From Thalassospira profundimaris (GTDB lineage Bacteria; Pseudomonadota; Alphaproteobacteria; Rhodospirillales; Thalassospiraceae), in assembly GCF_003326675.1 (NCBI RefSeq), contig NZ_JPWF01000002.1, forward strand, positions 124,001 through 188,000: a stretch of DNA of 64,000 bases, in the 5' to 3' direction. A program made the position numbers and the translations under genes. Within the stretch, counting starts at the first letter, position 1. Every line of letters starts with the position of its first letter. Under the pieces are notes generated by a model. That model was not told where the DNA came from, did not search any database, and was given only the letters and a program-made list of their open reading frames with translations. Below, one piece after another: positions 25,447-36,886 of this stretch.

Positions 25447-26745
25447 CTAGTCTCTGACTTTAAAGACTGGCTCGATCAATGGGCAGCCAAGCCTTTCTCC
25501 TAGTCCCGGCACTTTAGCTTCTTCAGTCAATGCACTAAAAATCCGCGCCAAAGAAGAAACAGTTTCTTCAATGTCTTCTATGGAGTGAGAAAATGACATA
25601 TTAAATGTACCCGTTGTCAAAATCCCAGATGTGATTAACCCTACAGCAACGAACGTTTTAACTTCAGCTGCAGAAGCAGAATGTATTTTATCAAAACTTA
25701 AAATCTGCCAGGGAGCAACCCCCTGAAGTTTAATTGCGGAATCAAGCCCACACTTCCGTATTTCCGCAAGTATTCCACTTCTTAGCAATTCGCCCTTTTG
25801 CCAAATATTACCGATCACATCTTCACGATTGATTTTATCGATAACAGCAATAGATGCAGCAAGTGACAGAGCTTCACCTCCAAATGTGCCTGAGAAAAAT
25901 ACATTTTCAAATTCCATCATTAGATCGCGACGACCGCCAACTGCAGAAATAGGAAAACCATTTCCCATTCCTTTCCCTATAGCTGTCAAGTCGGGGCGCA
26001 CACCGAACAGCTCCTGCGCTCCGCCCTTTGCCAACCGAAACCCAGTTACAACTTCATCAAAGATCAGGACAATTCCCTTCTTTTCGGTTATCTCTCTGAT
26101 GCCTTTCAAGTATCCAGGGAAAGGTTCAACGACTGACATTGGCTCGAGAATAACGCAGGCTACATTGTCTCGCATGCGTGCGATCATGGCCTCCAAAGCA
26201 ACTAGATCGTTATAAGGTACTTTTTTAGTCAACTCCGAGACAGCTTGCGGCACCCCTTTATGCCGAGACGTAGCGCCAACGTACCAATCCTGCCAGCCAT
26301 GATAACCAATAGCGATAACACCATCTTTGCCTGTTGCAGCTCTCGCAACTCGAACCGCAGCTGACGTTGCGTCCGTACCATTTTTCCCAAACCTTACCAT
26401 TTCCATGCTAGGCATAAGATTCTGGATTTTCTCGGCTAGTTCAACCTCAAGCTCGGTTGCCAAACTGAAAGACACCCCCTTTTCCAACTGTCTAACTACA
26501 GCGGAGTTGACATCAGGATCAGCATATCCAAGTAAGTTTGACAACAGCCCCATCAAAAAATCTATATATTCATTTCCATCAACATCCCAAACATGTGAAC
26601 CATGTCCTCTTTTCAAGAAGTCGGGAGATTTTCCTTTTGGAAACTGCATTCTACTTTTCGAAAATGTCTGTGTTGCAGTAGGAATAATTTTAGAAGCTCT
26701 GTTATATAGGTCAGAGCTATTTGCAAAAATAAGTGATTTGTTCAT
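25447..26745 (-). CDS. Class III aminotransferase (glutamate-1-semialdehyde aminomutase-like)
   Basis: PLP enzyme of 432 residues. The fold-type I, class III features are present: NGTDATSAAVRVARAATGKDGVIAIGYHGWQDWY, IFDEVVTGFRLAKGG with the PLP-binding Asp, and the Schiff-base lysine in TAIGKGMGNGFPISAV. It is related to HemL but sits in a sugar operon, so it is unlikely to make aminolevulinate here. It probably adds an amino group to a keto-sugar, or moves one, together with the adjacent Gfo/Idh oxidoreductase, whose gene ends 15 nt upstream. Similar gene pairs are found in some flagellar or surface nonulosonic acid clusters; the true substrate is unknown. Confidence 0.78.
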   Translation of the reverse strand: MNKSLIFANSSDLYNRASKIIPTATQTFSKSRMQFPKGKSPDFLKRGHGSHVWDVDGNEYIDFLMGLLSNLLGYADPDVNSAVVRQLEKGVSFSLATELEVELAEKIQNLMPSMEMVRFGKNGTDATSAAVRVARAATGKDGVIAIGYHGWQDWYVGATSRHKGVPQAVSELTKKVPYNDLVALEAMIARMRDNVACVILEPMSVVEPFPGYLKGIREITEKKGIVLIFDEVVTGFRLAKGGAQELFGVRPDLTAIGKGMGNGFPISAVGGRRDLMMEFENVFFSGTFGGEALSLAASIAVIDKINREDVIGNIWQKGELLRSGILAEIRKCGLDSAIKLQGVAPWQILSFDKIHSASAAEVKTFVAVGLITSGILTTGTFNMSFSHSIEDIEETVSSLARIFSALTEEAKVPGLGERLGCPLIEPVFKVRD

Positions 26746-26760
26746 TTTGGCCGCATCCGT

Positions 26761-27771
26761 TTAGGTTTTATTTTCCTGCAATTTCTGGGTTCCAGCGCGA
26801 ACGCAATTTGCATCAAGGATATCAAATAATAGATTCGACTCTTTAGCAGCTTCATCTGCACTCAAAAGTACGCTGGATGACTTACCACCGATAACCTTTA
26901 AGTATTCGGCCAAATAAGATTCGTAAGCTGTATTTAAATCGTAACCACCTTCGAACAGAACATCCGGGATCTGCGAACCTGATTTTAGCAAGGTAATCTT
27001 GATATTTTCTGGTTTCTTCCCGAGACTTTGCCAAATTAATGTACCTTCATGACCAGATAACCTGCACCCACGAAGCTTTACGCGCTGCAAATAATCCAAC
27101 TCAACTGTAGAGATCGCTCCACTGACATGGGAAAGTACGACAGTTGCGTGGTCTTCAACATCAATCTTCAAATCAGAAATTCGTGACAAAGCAGCAACCC
27201 TTAGAGTTGACGCACCAAGTATCCAGTTCAGATAGTCAAACTCATGGATACAATCCAAAAGAACTCCCCCACCCTTTTCTCGAGATGATGCATAGATACT
27301 GCGATAATCGATCCCAAGCCTCATGTCGGGTAGGTAGCTACCAAAGTTTGAATAGGCGCTGAATACTTTACCAATTTTTCCAATATTTTCCTTCAGCATC
27401 CGAGGCCCAATATGGCATCTCATATTTGCCATCACAAACGTCGGCGTTGGACGATTTTGAACAATTTTCATAATATTGGAAACTGATGTACGCGTTGCTG
27501 CTAACGGCTTCTCAATCATCAACGGTCCATGAAAGCATGCCAACTCTCTAATTACAGCTTCATGCTTATCCGTTGGGACAGCAACAATCACCCCGTCTGG
27601 CAGCCAATTCCTTGCTTCCGCAACTGATGAAAACGTCTTAAGTCCAGACGAGGTCTCAAATTTGTGGCGCAAGTCATCCCTTGGCTCTACTACCGCCGTT
27701 TCCACCGAATTCTTCAGGATTTCAGCATGTCTGCTACCAATTGACCCTGCACCAATTACAAGAACCTTCAC
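26761..27771 (-). CDS. Gfo/Idh/MocA-family oxidoreductase
   Basis: NAD(P)-dependent dehydrogenase, 336 residues. The Rossmann start MKVLVIGAGSIGSRHAEIL, the EKPLA motif (residues about 92-96) and the catalytic-side DCIHEFDYLNWILG are all as expected for the family, which oxidises or reduces sugar hydroxyls. It starts with GTG overlapping the cytidylyltransferase stop by 4 nt. With the class III aminotransferase next to it, an oxidation-transamination pair on a sugar is the simplest idea (inference). Whether it acts before or after the CMP-sugar stage cannot be told from the sequence. Confidence 0.8.
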   Translation of the reverse strand: MKVLVIGAGSIGSRHAEILKNSVETAVVEPRDDLRHKFETSSGLKTFSSVAEARNWLPDGVIVAVPTDKHEAVIRELACFHGPLMIEKPLAATRTSVSNIMKIVQNRPTPTFVMANMRCHIGPRMLKENIGKIGKVFSAYSNFGSYLPDMRLGIDYRSIYASSREKGGGVLLDCIHEFDYLNWILGASTLRVAALSRISDLKIDVEDHATVVLSHVSGAISTVELDYLQRVKLRGCRLSGHEGTLIWQSLGKKPENIKITLLKSGSQIPDVLFEGGYDLNTAYESYLAEYLKVIGGKSSSVLLSADEAAKESNLLFDILDANCVRAGTQKLQENKT

Positions 27772-28463
27772 CGTAAAGACCTACTTTTTTTGTCAATAAA
27801 GTAGTTTAGCAATTCAAGATCACTAGGCTCATCAAGGTCAATCGACTCAGATAGTGGCATTTTACAAGCTTTCATCCTAGGCAAGTAAAAGCTCCCAAAC
27901 TCCATAAACTTTGATGTCTTTAATGCGTAGGTGCTACCATTATCGACACATACATGTGGTAAATTTTCGGACTTCAGACCGACTAGATCTGGCCAGACAG
28001 GCGTCACGGTGTCCCCATCCGTGAACTTCAGTGCTTGGAATGGAGAATATGGGTAATCGGTAACCGCAAGCGCGCCGTCAACTTCATCCTGCTCAGCTAG
28101 TTCCATGACTTTCTTAACGATTTCAGTCGACCGCAAGGGCGCAGTGGCATAAAGAACAACCATAATGTCATAATACCGACCTGCAGAAGCTTCAGAAGCT
28201 AAAACAGCTTTGCAAACGTCGGCAACCGTTGATGTATCTAATGATAGCTTGGGATCACGCAAATGAACATGTGCACCAAACCGCTCCGCAATTGAAAGTA
28301 TTTCGTGGTCTTCGCTCGATACGACAACGCGGTGAATACCCTCAGCTTTCTGAGCAGCTTTGACTGAATGTGCAAACATTGGCACACCATCAACGCTCAA
28401 CAAATTTTTCTCTGGTAACCTTCGCGACCTTCGCTTAGCGGGGATAATTGCTATACGACGCAT
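27768..28463 (-). CDS. CMP-nonulosonate cytidylyltransferase (PseF/NeuA family)
   Basis: Activates a nine-carbon sugar acid with CTP. It has 231 residues from the ATG at 28463, which has AAGG about 10 nt upstream; a TTG at 28469 would overlap the preceding gene by 4 nt. The signature IIPAKRRSRRLPEKNLL holds the CTP-binding P-loop, and MVVLYATAPLRS, SIDLDEPSDLELL and VDNGSTYAL are family segments. The operon has two NeuB-like synthases and only this activating enzyme in the window, so it must serve both products or one is activated elsewhere. PseF is the likely role given the complete pse set; a legionaminic or related sugar is the alternative. Confidence 0.82.
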   Translation of the reverse strand: MRRIAIIPAKRRSRRLPEKNLLSVDGVPMFAHSVKAAQKAEGIHRVVVSSEDHEILSIAERFGAHVHLRDPKLSLDTSTVADVCKAVLASEASAGRYYDIMVVLYATAPLRSTEIVKKVMELAEQDEVDGALAVTDYPYSPFQALKFTDGDTVTPVWPDLVGLKSENLPHVCVDNGSTYALKTSKFMEFGSFYLPRMKACKMPLSESIDLDEPSDLELLNYFIDKKSRSLR

Positions 28464-28465
28464 CC

Positions 28466-29536
28466 TCAACCTTTCCAGTCAAGATCTCCAACACTTAACT
28501 TCGTGCCCTTCGCAATGTCTCTCCTAGCCTTCGCTTGCCCCAAGCTTTCAAAGAGGTCAGGGGCTATCCCATTCCCGGGCCGCCGGTATTCGACTGATCC
28601 TTCATCCAGAACATCTCCTTCAAGGATATCTTTGGCCGCGAACACCGAACGACGAACACCTAGTCGCTTTTCTTTCTCCAATGGAGACATCAACCGACGC
28701 GGGTTTCCAAGCGCACCTTCGACTTCTCTCACTGCTTTTACAAAAGCTGACATTTCAGCCGGCTCAAGTGACATTATATGCTCGACACTTCTTGTCGTGC
28801 GATCCGCTGATATGGTTTTCTCCAGCAACTTTGCACCAAGTGTCAGAGCAGCAATATCCATGTCCCAACCTGGTGTGTGATCTGAAAAAGCAATTGGATA
28901 AGAGAACATCTGCCCAAGTGTATGAATTACCCTTAAGTTAATCCCCTCAATTCTTGCGGGATAACCCGAAGGGCAGTGATGAATGATGATGTTTTCGTTC
29001 CCAACCGCCCTAATCACGTCAATAGCTTGTTCGACTTCTCCAATTGTTGCGTTACCTGTGTCCAACTGAAGACAAAGTCCAGTCTTTGCCGCCTGGCGCA
29101 ACAAAGGGAGATGATTAACATCTGCCGAAGCAATTTTTAACGAGTCAAAGCCTATGCGTGCTGCGAATTCGACTTCTTCCTCAAAAAAAACGGTCGCAAA
29201 TACAGATATCCCTAAGGTGTCGGCATATCTTTTTATCTCTTTGTATTCATCAAAGGATAGAGCACGCCTAGCCAAAATGTCATAAAGCGGTTCAGAAACC
29301 GTTTCCGTACGACCAGTGTTTCGATCAACCAACACATCATAACTGAATAGCATTTTTCGATCAGCGACCAGTCGGTCAGGATCAATCATTTGAAATTTTA
29401 CGGCGTCTCCACCTGATTGACTTGCAGCGAGAACCAATTCCTTTGCGCTATTCAAACCCTCATGGGTCGGCCCGGCCTCAAAAGTAATAAAACAAGGGGA
29501 TTCTGCACCAATACTACGAGACCCAATCTTAATCAC
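28466..29536 (-). CDS. Second NeuB-family nonulosonic acid synthase
   Basis: A 356-residue PEP-dependent synthase: TIM barrel with FITFEAGPTHEGL where PseI has IAEISGNHNG, DAVKFQMIDPDRL, IAFSDHTPGWDM, and a C-terminal SAF domain (VFAAKDILEGDVLDEGSVEYRRPG). The start GTG at 29536 is preceded by AAGGAGAAAGTGT. It differs clearly from the PseI homologue in the same operon, notably at the substrate-proximal EAGPTHEG segment, so a different hexose precursor is likely. It precedes the cytidylyltransferase, oxidoreductase and class III aminotransferase, which may form a functional subset. Legionaminic-type and acetamidino variants are possible products; none can be confirmed here. Confidence 0.8.
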   Translation of the reverse strand: MIKIGSRSIGAESPCFITFEAGPTHEGLNSAKELVLAASQSGGDAVKFQMIDPDRLVADRKMLFSYDVLVDRNTGRTETVSEPLYDILARRALSFDEYKEIKRYADTLGISVFATVFFEEEVEFAARIGFDSLKIASADVNHLPLLRQAAKTGLCLQLDTGNATIGEVEQAIDVIRAVGNENIIIHHCPSGYPARIEGINLRVIHTLGQMFSYPIAFSDHTPGWDMDIAALTLGAKLLEKTISADRTTRSVEHIMSLEPAEMSAFVKAVREVEGALGNPRRLMSPLEKEKRLGVRRSVFAAKDILEGDVLDEGSVEYRRPGNGIAPDLFESLGQAKARRDIAKGTKLSVGDLDWKG

Positions 29537-29568
29537 ACACTTTCTCCTTGTTATTCTTTTTCATCAAA

Positions 29569-32056
<2,488 letters not shown>

Positions 32057-33205
32057 ATGTCAATAAATATCTTAATTGTCATCGGCTCCCTAGAGCGCGG
32101 TGGAACAGAAACACATTTGCTTCGAGTACTTCCTAGCCTTGATCGGGAGAAATTCAATATAACTGTTTTTTGCTTCGCTAAAGACGGTGAACTTTCAAAC
32201 CAAATGAAGGAGCAAGGAATAAAGGTCGTATCGCCTCCCCTTTTTATTCAGGACCTGCAAAAACCACTTCTTTCCAAGGCAATGAAATTCACATGGGCTG
32301 CCGTTAAATTTATTATTTTACTTCGGAAGATGAAGATTGACATAGTTCATTTTTTCCTACCTACCAGCTACAAACTTTTTACCCCTTTAAGTTTTTCCCG
32401 TTTCAATCTCAAACGAGTCATGAGTCGGCGCGGCCTAAATCGAAGCTCAAAAAAATCAACTCTCTCGATATACTCGTACGAACGCTACCTACATCATTTG
32501 ATGGACAGAATTTCCGCCAACTCAAATGCTGTTGCCAAAGAACTTATCAATGAAGGTGCCCCCTCAGAACTGGTGCAAATCATTTATAACGGCGTAAAAG
32601 AATCCCCCATTGCAATAAATCAAAGACGAGACATTCGGTCCGAACTCAACATCCCAGAAGATCATCTATTGTTGGTGATTGTTGCTAATCTTATCCCCTA
32701 TAAAGGACATAAAGATTTGTTATTTGCCTGTCATAAAATCCAGAGCAAAAAATGGCATCTCCTAATTGTCGGCGGAGGCAACCAAAACGAGCGCTCGAAT
32801 CTAGAAAACATGGCTACTTATTTGAAAATAAGTACTAAGGTCCGCTTCCTTGGATCAAGACCTGACGTTTCGCACATCCTGAAGGGATGCGACATCGGCA
32901 TTTTAGCCTCCCACGAAGAAGGTTTTTCGAATGCAATTCTTGAAGGAATGTCCGCGGGCCTTCCAATGATAGTAACAGATGTTGGAGGAAACTCCGAGGC
33001 GATAACTCACGGCACTACAGGAGTTATCGTTCCCCCAAATTCACCTGAAAGCATGGCAGCTGCACTCAATTATTTAATTGAAAACCCGAACAAACGCATC
33101 CAACTTGGTCAAAATGCAGAAAGAAGAGTTAAGAAGTATTTCTCAATTGACAAATGCATTGAGGGATATGAGAGCCTGTACCTAGACGTTTTCAGAAAAC
33201 ACTAG
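32057..33205 (+). CDS. GT4-family glycosyltransferase
   Basis: A 382-residue retaining glycosyltransferase of the GT-B fold. N-terminal INILIVIGSLERGGTETHLLRVLPSL matches the GT4 glycine-rich acceptor motif; the C-terminal half has VIVANLIPYKGHKDLL, FLGSRPDVSHILKGCDIGILASHEEGFSNAILEGMSAGLPMIVTDVGGN, the full E(x)7E donor site. No membrane segment. It is transcribed alone from the pseB side and converges with another GT4 gene, the two overlapping by 4 nt at their ends. Donor sugar unknown. Confidence 0.88.
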   Translation: MSINILIVIGSLERGGTETHLLRVLPSLDREKFNITVFCFAKDGELSNQMKEQGIKVVSPPLFIQDLQKPLLSKAMKFTWAAVKFIILLRKMKIDIVHFFLPTSYKLFTPLSFSRFNLKRVMSRRGLNRSSKKSTLSIYSYERYLHHLMDRISANSNAVAKELINEGAPSELVQIIYNGVKESPIAINQRRDIRSELNIPEDHLLLVIVANLIPYKGHKDLLFACHKIQSKKWHLLIVGGGNQNERSNLENMATYLKISTKVRFLGSRPDVSHILKGCDIGILASHEEGFSNAILEGMSAGLPMIVTDVGGNSEAITHGTTGVIVPPNSPESMAAALNYLIENPNKRIQLGQNAERRVKKYFSIDKCIEGYESLYLDVFRKH

Positions 33206-34377
33206 CTATTATATTCATACAATCGAGAAATATGACCCGCGCGAACGTCCCATGAGTATTGCGAGACTAATCTTTTACGCGCGTTAACTCCCAAATCACG
33301 CCTCATATCGTCATCAAATATAAGTTTCTTGATTGCCTCTACCCATTCACTTACATTCTCTGGATTAACAAATAAACATTCCTTATTATGCGTTACAACC
33401 TCATGAAGCACCGGCAAATCTGAGACTACAATCGCTTTCTGAGCAGCCATATATTCAAATATCTTTAACGGAGACATAAAAGGAGACGTATTTCCTTCAT
33501 TATTTACCGTTGTAACATCTTGGTAAGGCGCAACAACAGCATCAAAACACTCCATCAACTTAGGAAGTTCTGCCTGTCTTTTAAAACCATGGATGATCAT
33601 ATTTGCAGGAATACCGCGCTTAAGAACCACCGAAAGGTCATCGGGCGTACCGCCTACAATATGGAACTCTACCTCACTCAACTCTCGAGCAACATGAATT
33701 AAAACCTCCTGAACACCTCTCCCTTTGTAGAGATGACCAACATAACCAACCTTGAACGCCCCTAACCTCTCGCGATGTTGACCAAACAACCAACCTGTCT
33801 CATCCGCGCCATCATGTAGAACCTGAACAGACCCCCCCCTTAGAAAGCTGCACTGATCAAGCATCAAAGCCTTAAGTTTGGAAGAAATAACTACGCAGGA
33901 CTTGAAACCCTTTCGGCTTACCAAATATTTTAAGCAAAGCAGCTCCAGCACCCCACTAGGTGGGCGATGAACTTCTAAAACAAACTGATTATTTGGGTAA
34001 CGCCTAGCAAATTCACACAGCCAAAAAAGGTTGCGACCGTAACAAACATCATCACAACCAAGCTTCATCTCTGAAACGACCCTGACACCAGTCAAAAAGT
34101 TCGGTATCGAACCGTAACGAAATCCAGGGACCCACCTTCTACAAAAAATAAGAAGTCTGTTTACAAAAATATCTGCCGTAGAAAAAAGAAAAATCTTAAA
34201 CGAAGATTTCACATTGTAGAAATCTTTAACTTCTCCAAGATCCGCATTCCCTTTATAACCAAAAAGCTCTACATCGAAACCTTGCCTTACAAAAGCACCA
34301 CACATCTTCATCACATGCACGCTATTGGCAGATTTAGATGGGAATATACTTTCGGATAAATAAAATATTTTTTTCAC
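33202..34377 (-). CDS. GT4-family glycosyltransferase at the island edge
   Basis: About 390 residues. KKIFYLSESIFPSKSANSVHVMKMCGAF is the N-terminal half start, and the donor site reads FDAVVAPYQDVTTVNNEGNTSPFMSPLKIFEYMAAQKAIVVSDLPVL. The frame is open to 34521, but that stretch lies antisense to mntR and looks unnatural. The nearest in-frame start is GTG at 34377, with no clear ribosome site, so the start is unsure. Composition changes from AT-rich to GC-rich between this gene and mntR, marking the right boundary of the glycan island. A slight 5' loss at the junction is possible. Confidence 0.78.
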   Translation of the reverse strand: MKKIFYLSESIFPSKSANSVHVMKMCGAFVRQGFDVELFGYKGNADLGEVKDFYNVKSSFKIFLFSTADIFVNRLLIFCRRWVPGFRYGSIPNFLTGVRVVSEMKLGCDDVCYGRNLFWLCEFARRYPNNQFVLEVHRPPSGVLELLCLKYLVSRKGFKSCVVISSKLKALMLDQCSFLRGGSVQVLHDGADETGWLFGQHRERLGAFKVGYVGHLYKGRGVQEVLIHVARELSEVEFHIVGGTPDDLSVVLKRGIPANMIIHGFKRQAELPKLMECFDAVVAPYQDVTTVNNEGNTSPFMSPLKIFEYMAAQKAIVVSDLPVLHEVVTHNKECLFVNPENVSEWVEAIKKLIFDDDMRRDLGVNARKRLVSQYSWDVRAGHISRLYEYNS

Positions 34378-34444
34378 TATTTTAAATTTTCGATAAAATT
34401 TCAAACCAGCAGATAAATCTACCAACTCCCAAAGGAAACATCCC

Positions 34445-34879
34445 TCATCTCGGGGAATCGAGCCTCCCTTCAAACACCGCCAACGTCTCCTCGCTGACAT
34501 GGTGCTCGATCCCCTCTGCATCGAATTCCGCTATTTCGGGATCGACACCAATCGACACGAGAAAGTTATAGACGATCTGGTGGCGGGCGCGACATTTTTT
34601 GGCAAGGGTCTCACCTTTTTCCGTCAGGAAAATTGAGCGATAAGGGCGCGAGGTGACATAACCGTCGCGTTCAAGGCGTTTGATGGTATTATTCACCGTA
34701 GCTGCGGTAACGCCAAAGCGTTCGGCAAGGGCGACAGAACGCGCCTCGCCTTCTTCGGCGATCAGATCGCCGATCATTTCAACGTAATCTTCGGTCACTT
34801 CCCTGGCATGCGCATCGCGCAGGCGGGCGAAAACTTCTGCCTTGTTGTGACGCGGGTTAACCGCCGTATCATCGCCCAT
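34445..34879 (-). CDS. mntR: Manganese-responsive repressor MntR
   Basis: DtxR/MntR-family regulator, 144 residues, close to E. coli MntR (155). The winged helix reads VALAERFGVTAATVNNTIKRLERDGYV; metal-binding residues can be placed in ARHQIVYNFL, DAEGIEHHVSEET. The start ATG at 34879 is supported by GGAGAG 5 nt upstream; longer frames back to 34969 are not. It diverges from mntABCD, and a palindromic site (34935-34954) lies in the gap, consistent with repression of both by Mn-bound MntR. There is no SH3-like third domain, as usual for Gram-negative MntR. Confidence 0.88.
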   Translation of the reverse strand: MGDDTAVNPRHNKAEVFARLRDAHAREVTEDYVEMIGDLIAEEGEARSVALAERFGVTAATVNNTIKRLERDGYVTSRPYRSIFLTEKGETLAKKCRARHQIVYNFLVSIGVDPEIAEFDAEGIEHHVSEETLAVFEGRLDSPR

Positions 34880-34934
34880 TGATCTCTCCAATTTATGTCC
34901 CGCGTTCTTCATAACAACTAAGTTTGCAAAAATC

Positions 34935-34954
34935 AATTTAGCCTTGACTAACTT
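34935..34954. promoter_or_regulatory. Candidate MntR operator
   Basis: An imperfect 20-bp dyad, AA-T-TTAG-6-CTAA-C-TT, centred between the mntR start (34879) and the mntA start (35020). The TTAG/CTAA half-sites and the central CAAGG on the minus strand resemble DtxR/MntR boxes. No experiment or search backs this; the position is the strongest argument. Confidence 0.42.
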
Positions 34955-35019
34955 TAAAAGTCCGCACATAAATAGTGGATATTCGCTGGAGTGATTTCAA
35001 TTTGCTTTCGGGACTTTCG

Positions 35020-35994
35020 ATGAGCCTAGTTCGAACCACGCGCGCCCTTATCCTGACCATCACCCTGCTGACTGCGGGACTGTTTTCCGGTCTTTCCCTG
35101 GCACAGGCGAAACCGTTGAATGTGGTTGCAACCACGTCAATGATTGCAGATGCCGCACGCCAGGTCGCCGGTGACCGTGCAGAGGTCCGCGCCTTGATGG
35201 GGCCGGGTGTTGATCCGCATTCCTATCGACAAACCCGAAGCGACATTGCCGCCATGGCGCGCGCCGATCTTGTTCTGTGGCATGGCCTGTATCTGGAAGC
35301 ACAGCTTGAGGAATTCTTCCTTGATCTGGAAAAGCGCCGCAATGTGGTTGCCGTCGGTGAAGCCATCGACAAGGCACAGCGTCTGAGCCATGCGACCTAC
35401 AAAGGCCGTTATGACCCGCATGTCTGGATGGATCCGCAATTGTGGGAAACGGTCGTGCTTGCCGTGCGTGATGCCCTGATCAAAACCGATCCGGAGGGCG
35501 AGACCACCTATCGCGCCAATGCAGATAAACATATCGCCGAAATCGCCAAGCTGATCGATTACATGAAAGCCGTGTCGGTCACCGTCCCGGAAACAAGCCG
35601 GGTTCTTTTGACCGCCCATGACGCCTTCAGCTATTTCGGGCGCGGCTATGATTTCGAAGTTCTGGGAATCCAGGGCATTTCAACGGAATCCGAAGCAGGC
35701 CTTCGACGGGTCGAGGAACTGGTCAACACCATCGTCGATCGCAAAATCTCGGCCGTGTTTGTCGAAAGCTCGGTCCCGGAACGTAATGTTCGCGCCCTGA
35801 TCGAAGGGGCCGAAGCCCGCGGTCAAAAGGTTGTCATCGGCGGCACCCTGTTTTCCGACGCGATGGGCGAACCGGGCACCTATGAAGGTACGTATATCGG
35901 CATGATCGACCATAACGTCACCCTGATTACCCGTGCCCTTGGCGGCAATGCGCCCGAAGGCGGTTTTCAGGGCAAACTTGCCGCAGCATCCTGA
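35020..35994 (+). CDS. mntA: Periplasmic Mn/Zn-binding protein of ABC transporter
   Basis: Cluster A-I solute-binding protein, 324 residues, delivering divalent metal to the MntBCD transporter. The N-terminus has a signal peptide (TTRALILTITLLTAGLFSGLSLAQA). Predicted metal ligands are His in GVDPHSYR, His in YDPHVWMDP, Glu/Asp in FVESSVPE and Asp near FSDAMGEPG. There is no His-rich loop of the ZnuA kind, which favours manganese, as does the mntR neighbour. ATG at 35020 with GGGA upstream is used; GTG at 34975 would put 15 more residues before the signal peptide. First gene of the mntABCD operon. Confidence 0.87.
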   Translation: MSLVRTTRALILTITLLTAGLFSGLSLAQAKPLNVVATTSMIADAARQVAGDRAEVRALMGPGVDPHSYRQTRSDIAAMARADLVLWHGLYLEAQLEEFFLDLEKRRNVVAVGEAIDKAQRLSHATYKGRYDPHVWMDPQLWETVVLAVRDALIKTDPEGETTYRANADKHIAEIAKLIDYMKAVSVTVPETSRVLLTAHDAFSYFGRGYDFEVLGIQGISTESEAGLRRVEELVNTIVDRKISAVFVESSVPERNVRALIEGAEARGQKVVIGGTLFSDAMGEPGTYEGTYIGMIDHNVTLITRALGGNAPEGGFQGKLAAAS

Positions 35995-36058
35995 CCCGAC
36001 GATATTGACCGCCGTAATTAATTGACCAAACCGCGCACAGGCAAACAAGGAAGTCCCC

Positions 36059-36859
36059 ATGAGCACAGCCAAACTGGTTGCAGAATCCGGCAAAATCGTT
36101 GATGTCGCGACCACGGATGCACCGCTGACCGTGCGTGGCCTGACGGTTTCCTATGGCAACAAGCCGGCAGTGTTTTCGGTTGATGCCTCGATCCCGGCCG
36201 GATCGATGACCGCGATTATCGGCCCGAACGGCGCAGGAAAATCGACGTTTCTGAAAGGTACACTGGGCGTTGTGCCCCGGCTGTCGGGCGAAGTCCGTAT
36301 CTTTGGCAAACTGTTTGCCGAGGCGCGTGATCGCGTGGCTTATGTACCCCAGCGCGCCAGTGTGGATTGGGACTTTCCGGCGCGTGTGATTGATGTTGTC
36401 CTGATGGGGCTTTACGGATCGGTCGGGCTTTTCCGGCTCTGGCGTTCACGCCACCGCGAACAGGCAATGGAATGCCTTGAACGTGTTGGCATGGCAGATT
36501 TCGCCGACCGTCAAATCGGTCAGCTTTCCGGTGGCCAGCAACAGCGCGTCTTCCTTGCCCGTGCCTTGGCGCAAAATGCCGAGTTCTATTTGCTGGATGA
36601 ACCGTTTGCCGGGGTTGATGCCGCCACCGAACGCGCCATTGTATCGGTCCTGAAGGAATTGAAGGCCGAAGGCCGTACCGTTGTGTGCGTGCATCACGAT
36701 CTGTCGACCGTGCCGGAATATTTTGATCGTGTTCTTCTGATCAATGTGCGCCGCATTGCCGAAGGCCCTGTCGAGACCACCTTTACCGCCGAGAACCTTC
36801 AGGAAACCTATGGCGGGCGTCTTGCTTCAGCCCATATCGACGAATTGCACCTGGCATAG
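36059..36859 (+). CDS. mntB: Manganese ABC transporter ATPase
   Basis: Nucleotide-binding subunit, 266 residues. Walker A is GPNGAGKST, the Q-loop [12 protein letters not shown] matches metal-type importers, the signature is [15 protein letters not shown], Walker [10 protein letters not shown] and the H-loop [10 protein letters not shown]. It lies 64 nt after mntA and 27 nt before the first permease gene. The VDWDFP segment is typical of Mn/Zn/Fe cluster A-I transporters. Gene letters vary between systems (mntB or sitB); the role is clear. Confidence 0.9.
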   Translation: MSTAKLVAESGKIVDVATTDAPLTVRGLTVSYGNKPAVFSVDASIPAGSMTAIIGPNGAGKSTFLKGTLGVVPRLSGEVRIFGKLFAEARDRVAYVPQRASVDWDFPARVIDVVLMGLYGSVGLFRLWRSRHREQAMECLERVGMADFADRQIGQLSGGQQQRVFLARALAQNAEFYLLDEPFAGVDAATERAIVSVLKELKAEGRTVVCVHHDLSTVPEYFDRVLLINVRRIAEGPVETTFTAENLQETYGGRLASAHIDELHLA

Positions 36860-36886
36860 CGCGACCGGCAAAGGCAGATATCCGTC

